Shown here: positions 12,590 through 23,589 of the stretch, one piece after another | Numbering within the stretch: the first letter of the stretch is position 1 | Layout of the letters: every line of letters begins with the position of its first letter | DNA from: Malachius bipustulatus | Lineage: Eukaryota; Arthropoda; Insecta; Coleoptera; Melyridae | DNA: 64,000 nucleotides | Assembly: GCA_910589415.1 (NCBI GenBank) | Contig: OU342639.1 | Location: forward strand, 21,646,268 to 21,710,267 | Direction of reading: 5' to 3' | Notes under the pieces: generated by a model | What the model was told of the DNA's origin: nothing | Seen by the model: only the letters and a program-made list of their open reading frames with translations | The model's database searches: none | Made by a program: the position numbers and the translations under genes

Positions 12590-13170
12590 CACCATATTAT
12601 GGGAAAGTCGCACGCAAAATCGCAAGTGTCCCATATCAAGATACGCGATTTTCCGACATTTAATGTTTGTTATCAATTGCCTTTCGCTATTTGCCCTTTG
12701 CAGAACCTCTTTGTTAGTCAGGATGTCGGCCCATGAAAGCTGCAACATTCGTCGATAAATCCACATCTCCAATCTGAATGAATCCAATCTGTTTAGCGAA
12801 CCAGCTTTCAGGGTCCAACTTTCCATTACGTACAAAAGATCTGAGCAGATCTCACACTTCACCAAGCGTTGTCTTAACTTTAGGTTCAGGGTTCAGATTA
12901 TCATCGCAGAGCAGTCTTCTTATTTTCTGGAACGTTGTTCTTGCTATTTCGATGCGGCACTTAACTTGAATGTCTTGATCTAAATTTTCTGAGATAACAC
13001 TACCTAGGTATTTGAAACGGTGGACTCTTTCTATCATTGAATTGTTGAGGGTCAACTGTGCAGTCTCATGCTGTTCTCGACCGAATATCATAAATTAGTC
13101 TTGCTGACGTTTATATTCAACCCCATTTTTGTTCCACTATGACTGATTTTGTCAATTAGATGTTGGAGTC
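12590..13170 (-). pseudogene. Decayed RTE-type LINE, C-terminal part
   Basis: Two minus-strand frames read as one RTE-type reverse transcriptase C-terminus: 12852-13091 gives VHRFKYLGSVISENLDQD then a RIEIARTTFQKIRRLL stretch, and 12590-12865 continues SDLLYVMESWTLKAGSLNRL, DSFRLEMWIYRRMLQLSWAD and LTNKEVLQRANSERQLI. F-K-Y-L-G-S, Y-G-x-E-S-W-T and E-M-W-x-Y-R-R-M-L-x-x-S-W are characteristic of RTE elements. A frameshift near 12855-12865 splits the two pieces, the RT catalytic core is absent, and the 3' end runs into the family F foldback. It is dead. A related fragment lies at 19470-20440. Confidence 0.75.
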
Positions 13171-14047
13171 CCAAATGAAGAACGGTCCCAAAAAGACTAC
13201 AAGAATCACATTGGGACCGTTACGGGCTAAAATGTAAAATTCTTCATTGGATAAAATATTCGAGATAAAAATAAGGTAGGTACTGAAATGGATCGCACCT
13301 AGGTAGGATGATAAGGAAATTATTTCCATCGCCCTCATTAAATCAGCCCAAATCGAAAAAGCAAACAGTGCAAGAATTAGGTACGTAAATACCTAAAGGT
13401 AAAATTGTTAGAAAATCAAAGCGCAGCCACCCGCCGTTACATCAAGTAAACGATCCCGTCAGCTCATTAGATATTCATAAGGAGAAATCGCTCTAGCTAA
13501 AAATATTCCAGCGCTTTAGGAAGACATCGAAGAAACGGCCAAGCTAGACCAGATGTTCAGGGTATTATAAAAGACGCTCTCGACCCGCGTAATGAAGGGA
13601 AGAGCTGACCTAGAAACAGACCACCGGATGGAAGATTTTTGTGGAATCATGAATCAAACAATAGCTCCATGCAAAGACAATAGTAAGTCACTAGGTATTA
13701 CACACTCGGTAATGAAACTTTAATCAAACCATAGGGCGAATTAATAAACTGCAATAGCCAAAAATCCACCATGGTCCCGAAACAATAAGTAGGTTAAAAT
13801 GCGAAGTGAAAGTTAAGCCGGTGTAATTACATATAATAGTCAGGTACAATGGAAAAGACAACAACGCGTCGGCCGATTTGGAGGAAAATTTAGGTAATTG
13901 AAGTTCGGGACAATTTAGTAAGGTAGCCGCGAGGTCAAATCGATAAGTCTCGTAATTAGGGAAATATGACAAGAAACAAATCACGATATGAGGCAGTGAC
14001 AATGAGATGCATTGTTGCGTGGTGTTTAGAAGGCGGGCCACCGCCTC

Positions 14048-14055
14048 TATAAAAG
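14048..14055 (+). promoter_or_regulatory. Possible TATA box
   Basis: TATAAAAG in a G+C-richer context (CCGCCTC upstream), with a purine-rich CAGGCAGATGAGATCAG about 25-40 bp downstream where a start site would fall. It directly precedes the 14124-14315 tandem array. It fits an LTR or gene promoter, but no transcript is demonstrated. Confidence 0.3.
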
Positions 14056-14123
14056 CAGACGTCTTACCGCAGCTCCAGGCAGATGAGATCAGCTTTCGAG
14101 CAGGTCAAGTCTGACTTCCTAAC

Positions 14124-14315
14124 CCTTCGGACGTAAACCCGGGAGACGGCTCTTTTTTGCGAACTCTCGGTCGTCCAATCCTTATCTAAACTCGAACCTT
14201 CGGACGTAAACCCGGAAGATGGCATCTAAGCGAACTCTCGGTCGCCCAAGTCAAACCTTCGGACGTAAACCCGGGAGATGGCATCTAAGCGAACTCTCGG
14301 TTGCCCAATCCTTAT
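14124..14315 (+). repeat. Three tandem repeats of 59-73 bp
   Basis: Each unit begins CCTTCGGACGTAAACCCGG and carries GCGAACTCTCGGTCG (GTTG in the third). Units start at 14124 (73 bp), 14197 (59 bp) and 14256 (about 60 bp). Units 2 and 3 share GATGGCATCTAAGCGAACTC; unit 1 has a different middle. Unit 1 and the end of unit 3 also share a CCAATCCTTATCnAAACT tail. The 83-codon plus-strand ORF over this array is a by-product of the repeat. Confidence 0.85.
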
Positions 14316-15375
14316 CCAAACTTTATAATTCAGCTAGCGACGATGCTATAAGTGGACTCCGGTCCAACCTTCCGTTATCTGCTTTAGAAAATTCCCGAGG
14401 AAATCCAATAAATCTGCATCTCGAACTCAATATTCGCAGTTGGCAAATTCTCTTCGAACCAATTCACTAATAGATGGCAAAGCGCCTATTCTGAAGGAAT
14501 TTCCTTCACAAATTAGGGAAAATCCATTGAGAAAGTAGTCAGGGAAGATCTCCCTTCGAAACAAAATCCACATCGATAAATAATTAAACAGATTCGCCCA
14601 ATCCATGAGCGCAGGTCCCATTTTAAATCAGGCACAATAATCAGCTAGATATTAGGCGGCACAACAAGTAGTAGGTACCTACGCAATTACGTCAATAAAT
14701 AGAACGACCCCGGCAGGTAATGAATACTTCAACAAATAATTACAAATTTATAAATAGGAAATTGAGATAGAGCTAGGAAGAAAATGGACCCAGGTCAGGA
14801 ATAAAATAACCTGTGAATAGTAATTAAAGCGGCACGTTATTAGAAATAAACCAAGTTAGGCTGGAAGCAGTCCCTTTTAATTATACGATACTAGAAAGTG
14901 AAAGTGAGAAATACTTCCCATTGTATGGCGCTATATGACAGGAACTCGCAACAGTAAGTTGAACCCTCGGACATAGCAGAGCAAGCTTAGGCAGGGTTGT
15001 CAGATGTAGCATCTGCCGCTCGGATACATTATCAGGAAATACTAATTCCATTACAACAACCGATTAGGATTCATAATAGGTACTCGATTATCCCACGTTG
15101 GGGGAGGCATTTATCTCGATGTCCAGATGAAGACCTCCGGTGAACCAATAAAGAGTATGACTCTTTAAAGTGGAAATCGTAGAGCGCAACAGGGCAAGAG
15201 CACCCTCAGAGTAGGACAGAGTAAAGCAAACCAAAGCAAGGTTGTCAGGTGTAATAACCACCCTCACATATCAGGAAATCCAATAACCAAAATAAAGCTA
15301 GTTAGGGGTAAGAACCTTGGACCACGGTGAGATCGATAGTTGGTCTCGATTATAAACCACACCGGCTCCAATATA

Positions 15376-16062
15376 CACTGTGTCTCTTGAATTTCTGGAC
15401 ATAGGGAATTCCCATGTTAAAATAAACTATTGTAAATATTGGCTCTCCTAATTATTTTACAGTAAAAAGTCAAATATAAAACTTATTAAGGAAAAAAAGC
15501 TGCTTCTTATGCTATAATTGGATTTTCATTTGGTTCATCCGTTTTCGATAAAATCAGGAAAAACTGAATGGTTTTTCGTAGTTTTTCGAGGTTGCTTTGC
15601 TTTTGACAGATAATGCTAATAAGATAATAAAAAATCTCTAATATTTCTAAATGAATTGCCAGGAGTAATGACATTCAATAAGTTTTACTTTTTCTTCAAT
15701 GGTGTAATAATTCATTTTTATAAACAAGTTTTTCTATGAAAAGTAATACTTTGCCACTTAAAGTTTTAATGATGAATGAATTACTTTAGAACAATCAGTT
15801 ATTGACAATTAATAATGTTTAGCATTATCTGTCAAAAGCAAAGCAACCTTGAAAAACTACGAAAAACCGTTAAGTTTTTCCTGATTTTCTCGAAAACGGA
15901 TGAACCCAATGAAAATGCAATTGTAGCACAAGAAGCAGCTTTTTTTCCTTAAGAAGTTTTAAATTTGACATTTTACTGTAAAATAATTAGGGGAGCCAAT
16001 ATTTCCAATAGTTTATTTTAACATGGGAATTCCCTATGTCCATAAATTCAAGAGACACAGTG
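15376..16062. mobile_element. MITE with about 240-bp inverted repeats
   Basis: It starts CACTGTGTCTCTTGAATTTC and ends with GAATTCCCTATG, then AATTCAAGAGACACAGTG, the reverse complement, with TA on both sides. Pairing runs inward through AAAGCTGCTTCTTATGCT against CACAAGAAGCAGCTTT to GACAGATAATGCTAA against TTAGCATTATCTGTC. The loop is about 190 bp. No ORF. The CACTG-TA terminus differs from the ACAGGGTG family. Confidence 0.82.
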
Positions 16063-16990
16063 TAGGTATTCATAAAAATTCCAACACTTCAATTCTTCGC
16101 CAGGTAGCCCACAGGGGCAAAAAGTTAATCAAAAGGTCAGACCAAAGTAAACAAACAAGGTATACCAAATAACAATAATATGAGTTATCAAGCAGGTCAC
16201 GAGTAACAATAAACGGAGGTGAAATAATTCCCTCTCCCAGGTAAATCAACCGTGAAAATAAAATCATTAAATAAAAGAGAATCGGAAGGAACGATTTTAT
16301 AAAACATACGTTACTCTCAGACATTTCCGCCTTATCCCGGATAGTCTGAAAGCAAAGTGGTTGTCTTCTTTAATTCATTCAAGCAGTTGCTTGAAATGAA
16401 ATCAGAGAAGCTAGAAAAAGGAAATTAGGCAAAGAAAATCAGACAGACATTCCCGCAATATACCGGGTAGTCTGTAACCGAAACAAAAGCAAAACGAAAT
16501 AATAAGAAAGCACAGGTGTGCAAAAGAGTGGAATCCGAAATGGATTAGAGTTTGAAAAATGCATGAAAGGGATTCATCATTCGCTTTCCATTGTTTTATA
16601 CTCTCTATGCAAAATCACAGCACCTCTCGCCCTTCACCATTTTACGCCCTTGTAAACAAATTCTCTCGCTCATCACTCGCTTTTAGACATCCGACAGGAA
16701 GCCAACAGTTAACAACAAGTCTTAGTAAATTTCCCCGCTTTTCTGTGGGAAATCCCAATCAACCGAGACACAATGAGTCACAGTAGGTTCTTTTGCGCAT
16801 CCGTTTCGGCCATAGTAATCCTGGCATACCTCAATCAAAGAGCAGGGATGACTACGGTAAAAACTACGGTAAACACAACGTAAAAAACACAACGGTCCTA
16901 TTAGGGGAAACCCAGAGGTAAATAAACGATCACAGTGGCTTTTCGCCACAGACCATGAGGCCCGGGTCCTCGACGTTACAGTATCTACTT

Positions 16991-18840
16991 TAAATTTCGA
17001 ATTTTGTTATGCGGGAGGCACCTGAAAACTTCGGAGGTATTTCGTGTGAACATGTTTTTTTTATTTTTTTTTCCTATAAATATAGTCCAGCAACTATTAA
17101 AATTGTTTCACCTTATATACGGAGTACCTGTACCGGATAAACATAATAATATATACATAATTAAAAATTTAATTGTGGCATAAGTATTACTTGACCTTAA
17201 CGGGTACAACTTGTATTTCCTTAAATAAGTCAAACCGTGTGAAGGAGTGACAACGAAGAATGACTTCTTTCCGTGTCCACATTATATATTCTTGCATGAT
17301 AATAATTAGCGCTCAATACAAACGACTTTAATAATTCTTTTAAAAAATCTCAAAATTCGCAACTTCTTTTGCAATGTTCAATTTAATTAGGGTAAAAAAA
17401 TTACAATTTTTTAAGGTACTTGTAGTTAGCTCAAAGTAAGTAAACAAAAAGAATAAATCGCCTTACAAAAACAAATTATAATGAGTGATAGTAAAGGCCT
17501 TTCGTAGACGAATTTGAGAGATAAAAAAGATCTTGAGTAAAAAATGAAATTCTTGCTACATTTATCGTTATCGTTCTTTTTCCTATGCGATCAGGATCAC
17601 ATTTACTTCCAGTCTGAGAATCAATCAATAGGTATCTCTCATCTGCCAAATTATTACTTTTCCGAGTTGATATCTCCAAATTTCTCAGAAAGTGATTGAC
17701 TGTTTACATTAACAGTAGCAACAAAAATTGTGTAGTCTAAACACAGCACACAAAGGAAGAAAGATATGAGACTTTTCACCAGTATCCTCGGGATGGAACG
17801 GAACGGAATCCTATTATGTTACAGTTGGAGATATCAGAGATATCTTAATATATGGATCTACGTATTCTCATTAGTTCAAGTGTTGATCGTCAAAGCAAGA
17901 GCACTTCCGGCTAAAAGACAACGACCGATGACTTGAATAGCACTCGGAAGGCACTCAACGATGTCGTGCAAACCTATCATCATTCTTCACTTGTTCCCTT
18001 GCACACCGGCTAATATTATCGTTGTATTCGCACCGATTTTCATTACAAAGCTCAGGCTCATTTAATAATTAATTATTAATTGAATGCCGAGTTTCCGTTA
18101 GATGCACAAGATAAACTTTGCGATAAAAATAGTCAGCATGATGCGGGCATTTATCAGGAGTCATTTCTGAAGACAGGAGAAAATAACTTGTCACTGCAAT
18201 AAATATAAAAAAAGTCATCAGTAAATAAATTAATCAATTAATAGGACGTTTCACACCAAAAGGGTTTACTAATGAATTTCTAGGGCGACTAGTGAATGTA
18301 AATGTCACCAGCACTTCAAACTCAAAATTTATTTAAAGTAAACTCAAAAAACTCAAAAAGTGTTATCAAAATAAACATCAACTAGATTTCTTGGTGAAAA
18401 AATAAAGAGAACTGAAGGTGAAGGGTGATTTGATGGGAAAAAATACAAAACATGAACCTGTGATGTGAAATAATGTAGGTAGGTACGATATAAATATTGT
18501 AACGGTTCACTCGATCTTAACGAGACTGCTAGACAACCAACAATACAATGATTATATTGATTTTATTCAAGCATTATATCAATAAATTTAATGATCGATC
18601 TTATATTGATTATGTCATTTTTATTATTATTTTATGTTTATGTCATTAATCTTATTGATTGTGTCATTGGTTAAAAAGGACAAAATAACTACATTTTTAT
18701 TTACACGCTTACGACAAACAGGATTTTGATCATTTCTTAGTGACACTTATACTTCGGTCGGTATTTTAGCTAACCAATTATTTATTTATGTATTTTTATC
18801 ACTTTAATTGCTTTGATTATTCTTTTAGACCATCACATGA
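16991..18840. other. Gene-free stretch
   Basis: No exon, RNA gene or paired repeat could be supported. The 67-codon minus ORF at 17476-17679 has no recognisable motif. Confidence 0.4.
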
Positions 18841-18849
18841 AGCAATGGT

Positions 18850-19140
18850 TAGGATCACTGCATGATGATGGGTCAAGGAATAAGATATTAAAAGATACAC
18901 TGCGAACCGCAGTAGCTCACCCCCAACAGCTCGTTACACCTCGCACCACCTTATTGCAGACTTCTTTCATATACAGAGCCGCATCCCTTCTTGGGAATAG
19001 CATTCCAAGCGAAGTGTTTCCTGATGAGGAATACAGCCTGCAACGACTCAAAGTTAACGTGAATCAATATCTCCGCTCATGCACCGCTCCCAGAGCGAAA
19101 TAAGGACTTACTTGCAGTGCATGTGCATTTTCAATAAAAA
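18850..19140 (+). mobile_element. LINE family A, 3'-end stub (copy 3)
   Basis: The frame ends QLVTPRTTLLQTSFIYRAAS, then NSIPSEVFPDEEYSLQRLKV and NQYLRSCTAPRAK, matching the last about 65 residues of the family A ORF at 27771 and 35054 (QLVTPRTTLFQTSFMYRTAS; NRYLRSCTAPRAS). A short 3' UTR follows with the shared CAGTGCATGTGCATTTTCAA and an AATAAAAA tail at about 19130. The ORF upstream of about 18910 is not family A, so the copy is 5'-truncated. An extra residue pair (SLLGNS for SLWNS) and the loss of upstream RT show it is inactive. Confidence 0.8.
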
Positions 19141-19469
19141 GAATCAAAGTCACAAAAAGTGAGAAAATACAATGAATGTTATCGGATGCGTTTTGATTGT
19201 ATAAAAGGTCTGGGATCTACCCAAGCGACGTATTTCCAAGAGACAGCAAGAAGTATGAATGGATGATTCATAACATTATGGTGAAAATCAGTTATCGGTG
19301 AGAGCAAAAGACGAAGAATGGGGCTATAAAATACGCCGAACAGAAAGTCTTCGCTGGCCCAAAAGTGTACCGAGATAAAATCCATGTACAAGTATATACA
19401 ACAAACGCGATCTCTTCAACATGCACAAAAGAGTTCTTGAGGAATTCCAACGGTAAAGTTATCGCGAGA

Positions 19470-20440
19470 ATCAAAAGGAAGTTAAGAAAATGGGAGGAAT
19501 ACGTCGAAAACCTATAGCTAATGACACAAGACCAAACTTGCTAACTGAACATCTGGGAAAAATTAACGAACCCAAAAATCACTATGGACGAAGTAAAGAA
19601 TTCGATAAAACTTCTGAAAACAGAGAAGCTGTGGGTAGCGACAACATACCCTGCAGAAACTCTCCAGCTATACAATTTGTACAATTGCATCTGGGAAGAG
19701 TGCCAATCTGGAGCTTATTATAGGACAGCGTTCAACCTAAACTACTGAGCCGGCAGAGTATAGGTACCCTTAGATTGAGGAAAGTTCTCTTTTGTTAGTC
19801 TTAGATATGCGGTTGACACCCGTGGTGTTGGTCAGCAACTTACCAGCGCTTAAATTTCTTGTGAACCTCATCGTGAAATATAGCGAGCTCTTCGCTCTTT
19901 ATATGAACACGTCCAAGAGTAAATTGGTGGCTCCTCCGCGACACAGACACAAGCAACGCTGAGACTTGCACACCCATCAACCAATAAATGGGCGCAAAAC
20001 TAGAGATCAAAGCAAGAATTGGTAAAACGTTGAGAACCCTGAACGACATAAGAATAAGAGTCATGCTTTTGACAAGTGGGGACCCCGGTCTTTGGCTCCG
20101 GGCTTGGCTATTACCTTTCGACCCAGCATTGACTGACGACTTTCGGCCCAGTCACGGAGAAGAGAATCGACCCATTCGAGATGTAAGCCTAAAGATGAAT
20201 GCTCCGAATTTCCTGGCTGGAGCGAGAGACCAACGCAGAGATCAAGAACGTAGATGAAACAATAAGGAGCTTCCTCTAATAGTTAAAGAAATTAAACTAA
20301 ACTGAGCCACATCATGCGGGATGCACGTTATGAGGTTCTCCGCCTGGTAATCGAAGGAAAAATCGAAGGGAAAAAATCAGTCGGTCAAAACATGACACAA
20401 CCTCCATGTAGGGAAATCTTAAGGAGAAGAACAAAGAAAC
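19470..20440 (+). pseudogene. Heavily decayed RTE-type LINE
   Basis: Pieces of RTE coding sequence are visible in shifting plus-strand frames. Around 19490-19730: LLTEHLGKINEPKNHYG, a MDEVKNSIKLLKTEKL stretch, SDNIP and YNLYNCIWEECQSG (compare RTE E-V-x-x-A-I-K-x-L-K-N, G-x-D-N-I-P-A-E, L-x-x-L-x-x-x-I-W). Around 20310-20450: HIMRDARYEVLRLVIEGKI then EGKKSVGQN, the RTE C-terminal G-H-I-L-R-x-x-x-Y-x-x-L-x-L-I-x-E-G-K-I-x-G-K-R-x-x-G-R motif. The middle is not readable. Stops and frameshifts throughout; it is dead. Confidence 0.65.
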
Positions 20441-20703
20441 TCCCGTAGATGATTATGCACTTGACTGACATAACATAATGGTTAACATGGTAAGGTAAAA
20501 AAGACAAAAGAATTTAAGGTAAAATAGACCTGAGGATGGAATCGATACTAGTAGACTTATAAAATCGATTTTATGAGAAAATTCGGCAAAATAATGAGCT
20601 ACTTGACGACCAATAATACATGAACAGCATCAACCGCTATTTCTCGTAACGTAAGTCCCTAAGGAATTATTGATTGTACTTATTAAGGATGTATGAATAT
20701 CTT

Positions 20704-21097
20704 GTTATGGGTCATGTTAGCTAAACTGGTCATGACGTCACGAATAACAACATCTTTATACAAACATTATTTACACAAAGCACATAATATACACCTCTGA
20801 GCGTATGATGATATGATTTGAGGTGGTAGGACTGAACCATGTAGTCGAATTTATTCGAATGAAAGTACATAACTGTCAAACTGTCAAAAGTGGGTGGGTT
20901 AACGATATTCGTTTATTTGTGTTTATGCTATATATCTGCTACTCGTGGAAGATTAATAATTATCAGTTCTATTTTGAATAATTTATTACCTGGCCTAACC
21001 TATAAACTGAGTAATTCATCCTATCTTGAAAATTGACAACCTTGCAATTTTATTATCAATGACGTCATGGCCACTTTAGTTGACACGACCCATATTA
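20704..21097. mobile_element. Short MITE with about 40-bp inverted repeats carrying TGACGTCA
   Basis: The left end TTATGGGTCATGTTAGCTAA, then ACTGGTCATGACGTCA, is mirrored at the right end by TGACGTCATGGCCACTTTAG, then TTGACACGACCCATA (about 32 of 38 positions pair). About 390 bp, no ORF. Each terminal repeat contains the palindrome TGACGTCA, also found in the unrelated repeat at 51601-53090. Target duplication is not clear. Confidence 0.65.
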
Positions 21098-22100
21098 TGA
21101 ACTATTTTTGACAGGTACGAGATTATCTTATTTTTTATAAATATACGGAACTTTAAATTGAGGTACCTTTAAGTTTTTAAAGGATTAATGGGTAAAAGAA
21201 CTTCAGAAAAATTCATTTGAGGATATCTTGACTATTTGCACGAAAAAGGTAAACCGATGGATGCGTTAGAAGCTTAGGTATTAATTCCATTTCTGAGACA
21301 AACGGTAGTAACTTCAAAACTGAGTTGGTTTTTATGTAAATGTTCGAGTCCTAACTATACGCTCCACAAAAGTGAATTGTGATTAGGGTCACAGTTATAG
21401 ACCATACATAGATGAATATTTATAAGGTGCGAGGCAGTCACATGAACCAATGTGTGAAACCTGAGACCCCAGTAGGACAGAAGACAGGAGTAATCATTAT
21501 GATAATGCCGAGATTATTATCGAGGAATTGTTACAGGTTATAGCTCCTGGTCGCGTTATTTTCCAACAATAAAAACAGCCATATCAAACTAATACAATTA
21601 CATCGTGAGCTCACAAATAACAAATGCTACTTAAGCTCGAGTTGCGCTTTATAATCATCGACCATCCTGGCTCTGCATGAGTTATACTGATAATACAAGG
21701 TGTATTGCTATTTTATAACTCTACAATTATTTCAGATATTCCAAATAAATTTTAATAATTAATTATAGTGTCAAATTTGGAAAAAAAATTATTCTCCTTA
21801 AAAAATTGAGCTTATTGTAAAACCTCAAATGGAATAGTCAGACATCAAATGTTTACAGCCGTATTTATTTACAATATCAAAAATTGTGATTTCAGAACGT
21901 TGATCAGCACTGCAAATAACAATCAAATAAACAATAACATTCAGTTGCGTTACCAAAAAAAAAAAAAAAAAAAAAAACAGTTAGGTTTTAGGTTCCGGCT
22001 TACTAGTTTTAAATTAATCGAAAGTTTTAACAACGTTTCTGATTAGTCCCTTGATCACATTTTTATTAAGTAGGTACAGGTACAAATAAAATAAGACCAA
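21098..22100. other. Gene-free stretch
   Basis: No exon or RNA gene recognised. A poly-A run of about 20 lies at 21957-21977. The 65-codon ORF over it has no recognisable motif. Confidence 0.4.
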
Positions 22101-22104
22101 TTAA

Positions 22105-22545
22105 CAAATACAAATTAAAATTAAAATGAAAATGTAAAACATTTGTCAAAATCTAAAAATGGTATATCACTGGAGATAAATTATTGTTTTTTGTTGTTGT
22201 TTTGTGTGTGTTGGTGTATGTCTATTTATTTTTTGTTATAATAATAATAATATAAATAAATATATAACTAAATAAAAAAAAGTAGGTAACCTGCAGTTTA
22301 CTCCCAACAATTCATAAATAACACCACTTCCTAAACAATATCGTTCACAGCTATTTAACAATATATACACGTAAAAACAAAAAAGAAATAAACAAACACC
22401 AACACAAAAACAAAACAACAACAAGAAAATAATAGTAAAACAACAATTATTTCAAAAACATAATTATCTCCAGGGATATACCATTTTTAGATTTTGACAA
22501 ATCTACATGTCATATACCTATTTTATATTTTAATTTTAATTTTAC
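22105..22545. mobile_element. AT-rich MITE-like inverted repeat
   Basis: CATTTGTCAAAATCTAAAAA, then TGGTATATCACTGGAGATAA (from 22140), pairs with TTATCTCCAGGGATATACCA, then TTTTTAGATTTTGACAAAT (to about 22505). Pairing continues inward through TTGTTGTTGTTTTGTGTGTG against the ACAAAACAACAACAAG side, and weakly outward in a TTAAAATTAAAAT stretch. The loop holds AAT/ATA repeats. No coding capacity. The family was not otherwise found in the window. Confidence 0.7.
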
Positions 22546-23589
22546 TTTGTAATTTTAAAATATAAAAAAGTTTTCCATATGACTCCAGCTTACGAGTAGA
22601 CACACTGTAAATAGCTTTATTGGGATCATCTATTATATCATCGATTTTAGTTCCTTCAGAATGTATTATGAAAGTATTCTTCTTAAAATATGGTGATCAT
22701 ATTCTGGTCATATTTCTTTAAATTAGTGAGGATTCTATTTGTATGTCATTTACGTCAAAAACTAAACTTGATATAAGACCCGGGTTACACGGCTAATGCA
22801 TTCAAGATTCACTGTCTCATTTTTCGCCCGTAAAGAGGGTTTTCTAATTGATATATACCGTCAAGTAGATGCTACTCTTAGTTAATATTTTCCTTAATAT
22901 CATCCATTAGAAGACTTTATAACTAGACGACGGATATAAAAAATTTTATGTCAAAAGTTTCCTGATAAAAGAAAATTCCCGAGTCTCTTCCCTTATATCG
23001 GTCATTTCCTTTTAATGTATAATAATAATGATAATAAAACTTTTCATTATTTTCAACAGATCTCATCGTCAAATTTCTGATCACTTTGGCAGGACCAAGC
23101 TGACCAAAACGTCGTCAACTGGATTTTATAGCTCAAGAAACATCATGATGAGTTTTTATGGTAGTAGGTACCTTGATCAAAAAAACATATATGAAATATG
23201 ACTAAAAAACCCCTAACAATCCCAAATTTCCCCACTCTCTCCAATAAGACAAGACGAATATCCAAAAATTATTGAGTACAGATTTTATTAAAAATACTTT
23301 AATATAATAATAATATTATCAGATATGTTGTGTACGTTATATACCTCCTTTTTAAAAATAAATAATTATAAAAATAATATTATGTACTACATATTGTGGA
23401 TTTACGAGTAGTAAAACAAATCAGTTTTAAAACATCATTGCAACAGAAGATGAAATGAAAAAATAATAATAAAAAAGACAAAAAATAATAGGGAACAAAT
23501 AAAAGTTCCATCACGTTTTTTTATGTTCACTAGCTGAAATATTTTAATATCGCTAACTAGAGCTAAAATATTCGTCTAGCAAATAATCT
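22546..23589. other. Gene-free flank, including the probable 3' UTR of the 23590 gene
   Basis: No exon recognised. On the minus strand an AATAAA hexamer (TTTATT at about 23284-23289 on the plus strand) lies about 300 nt downstream of the stop at 23590 and is the best candidate poly(A) signal of that gene. The rest is AT-rich with no recognised element. Confidence 0.4.

Larger units (their letters stand above)
13400..16990. repeat. G+C-richer repetitive block, possibly LTR-derived
   Basis: About 3.6 kb that stands out from the AT-rich surroundings by more balanced base composition. It has no long ORF but several internal repeats: three tandem copies at 14124-14315, two diverged copies of an AAGCnnAGGCAGGGTTGTCAGRTGTA...ATCAGGAAAT unit (about 14985-15045 and 15220-15285), and two copies of a CAGACATT...CCGG...TAGTCTG unit (16320-16350, 16445-16475). 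A TATAAAAG box lies at 14048. A MITE (15376-16062) is inserted. The features suggest long regulatory repeats of an LTR retroelement or similar large TE, but no LTR ends, primer-binding site or gag/pol frame was identified. Confidence 0.35.

Noticed and set aside
14219..14470. 83-codon ORF in the tandem array
   Set aside because: It arises from the repeat units and has no homology-like motif.
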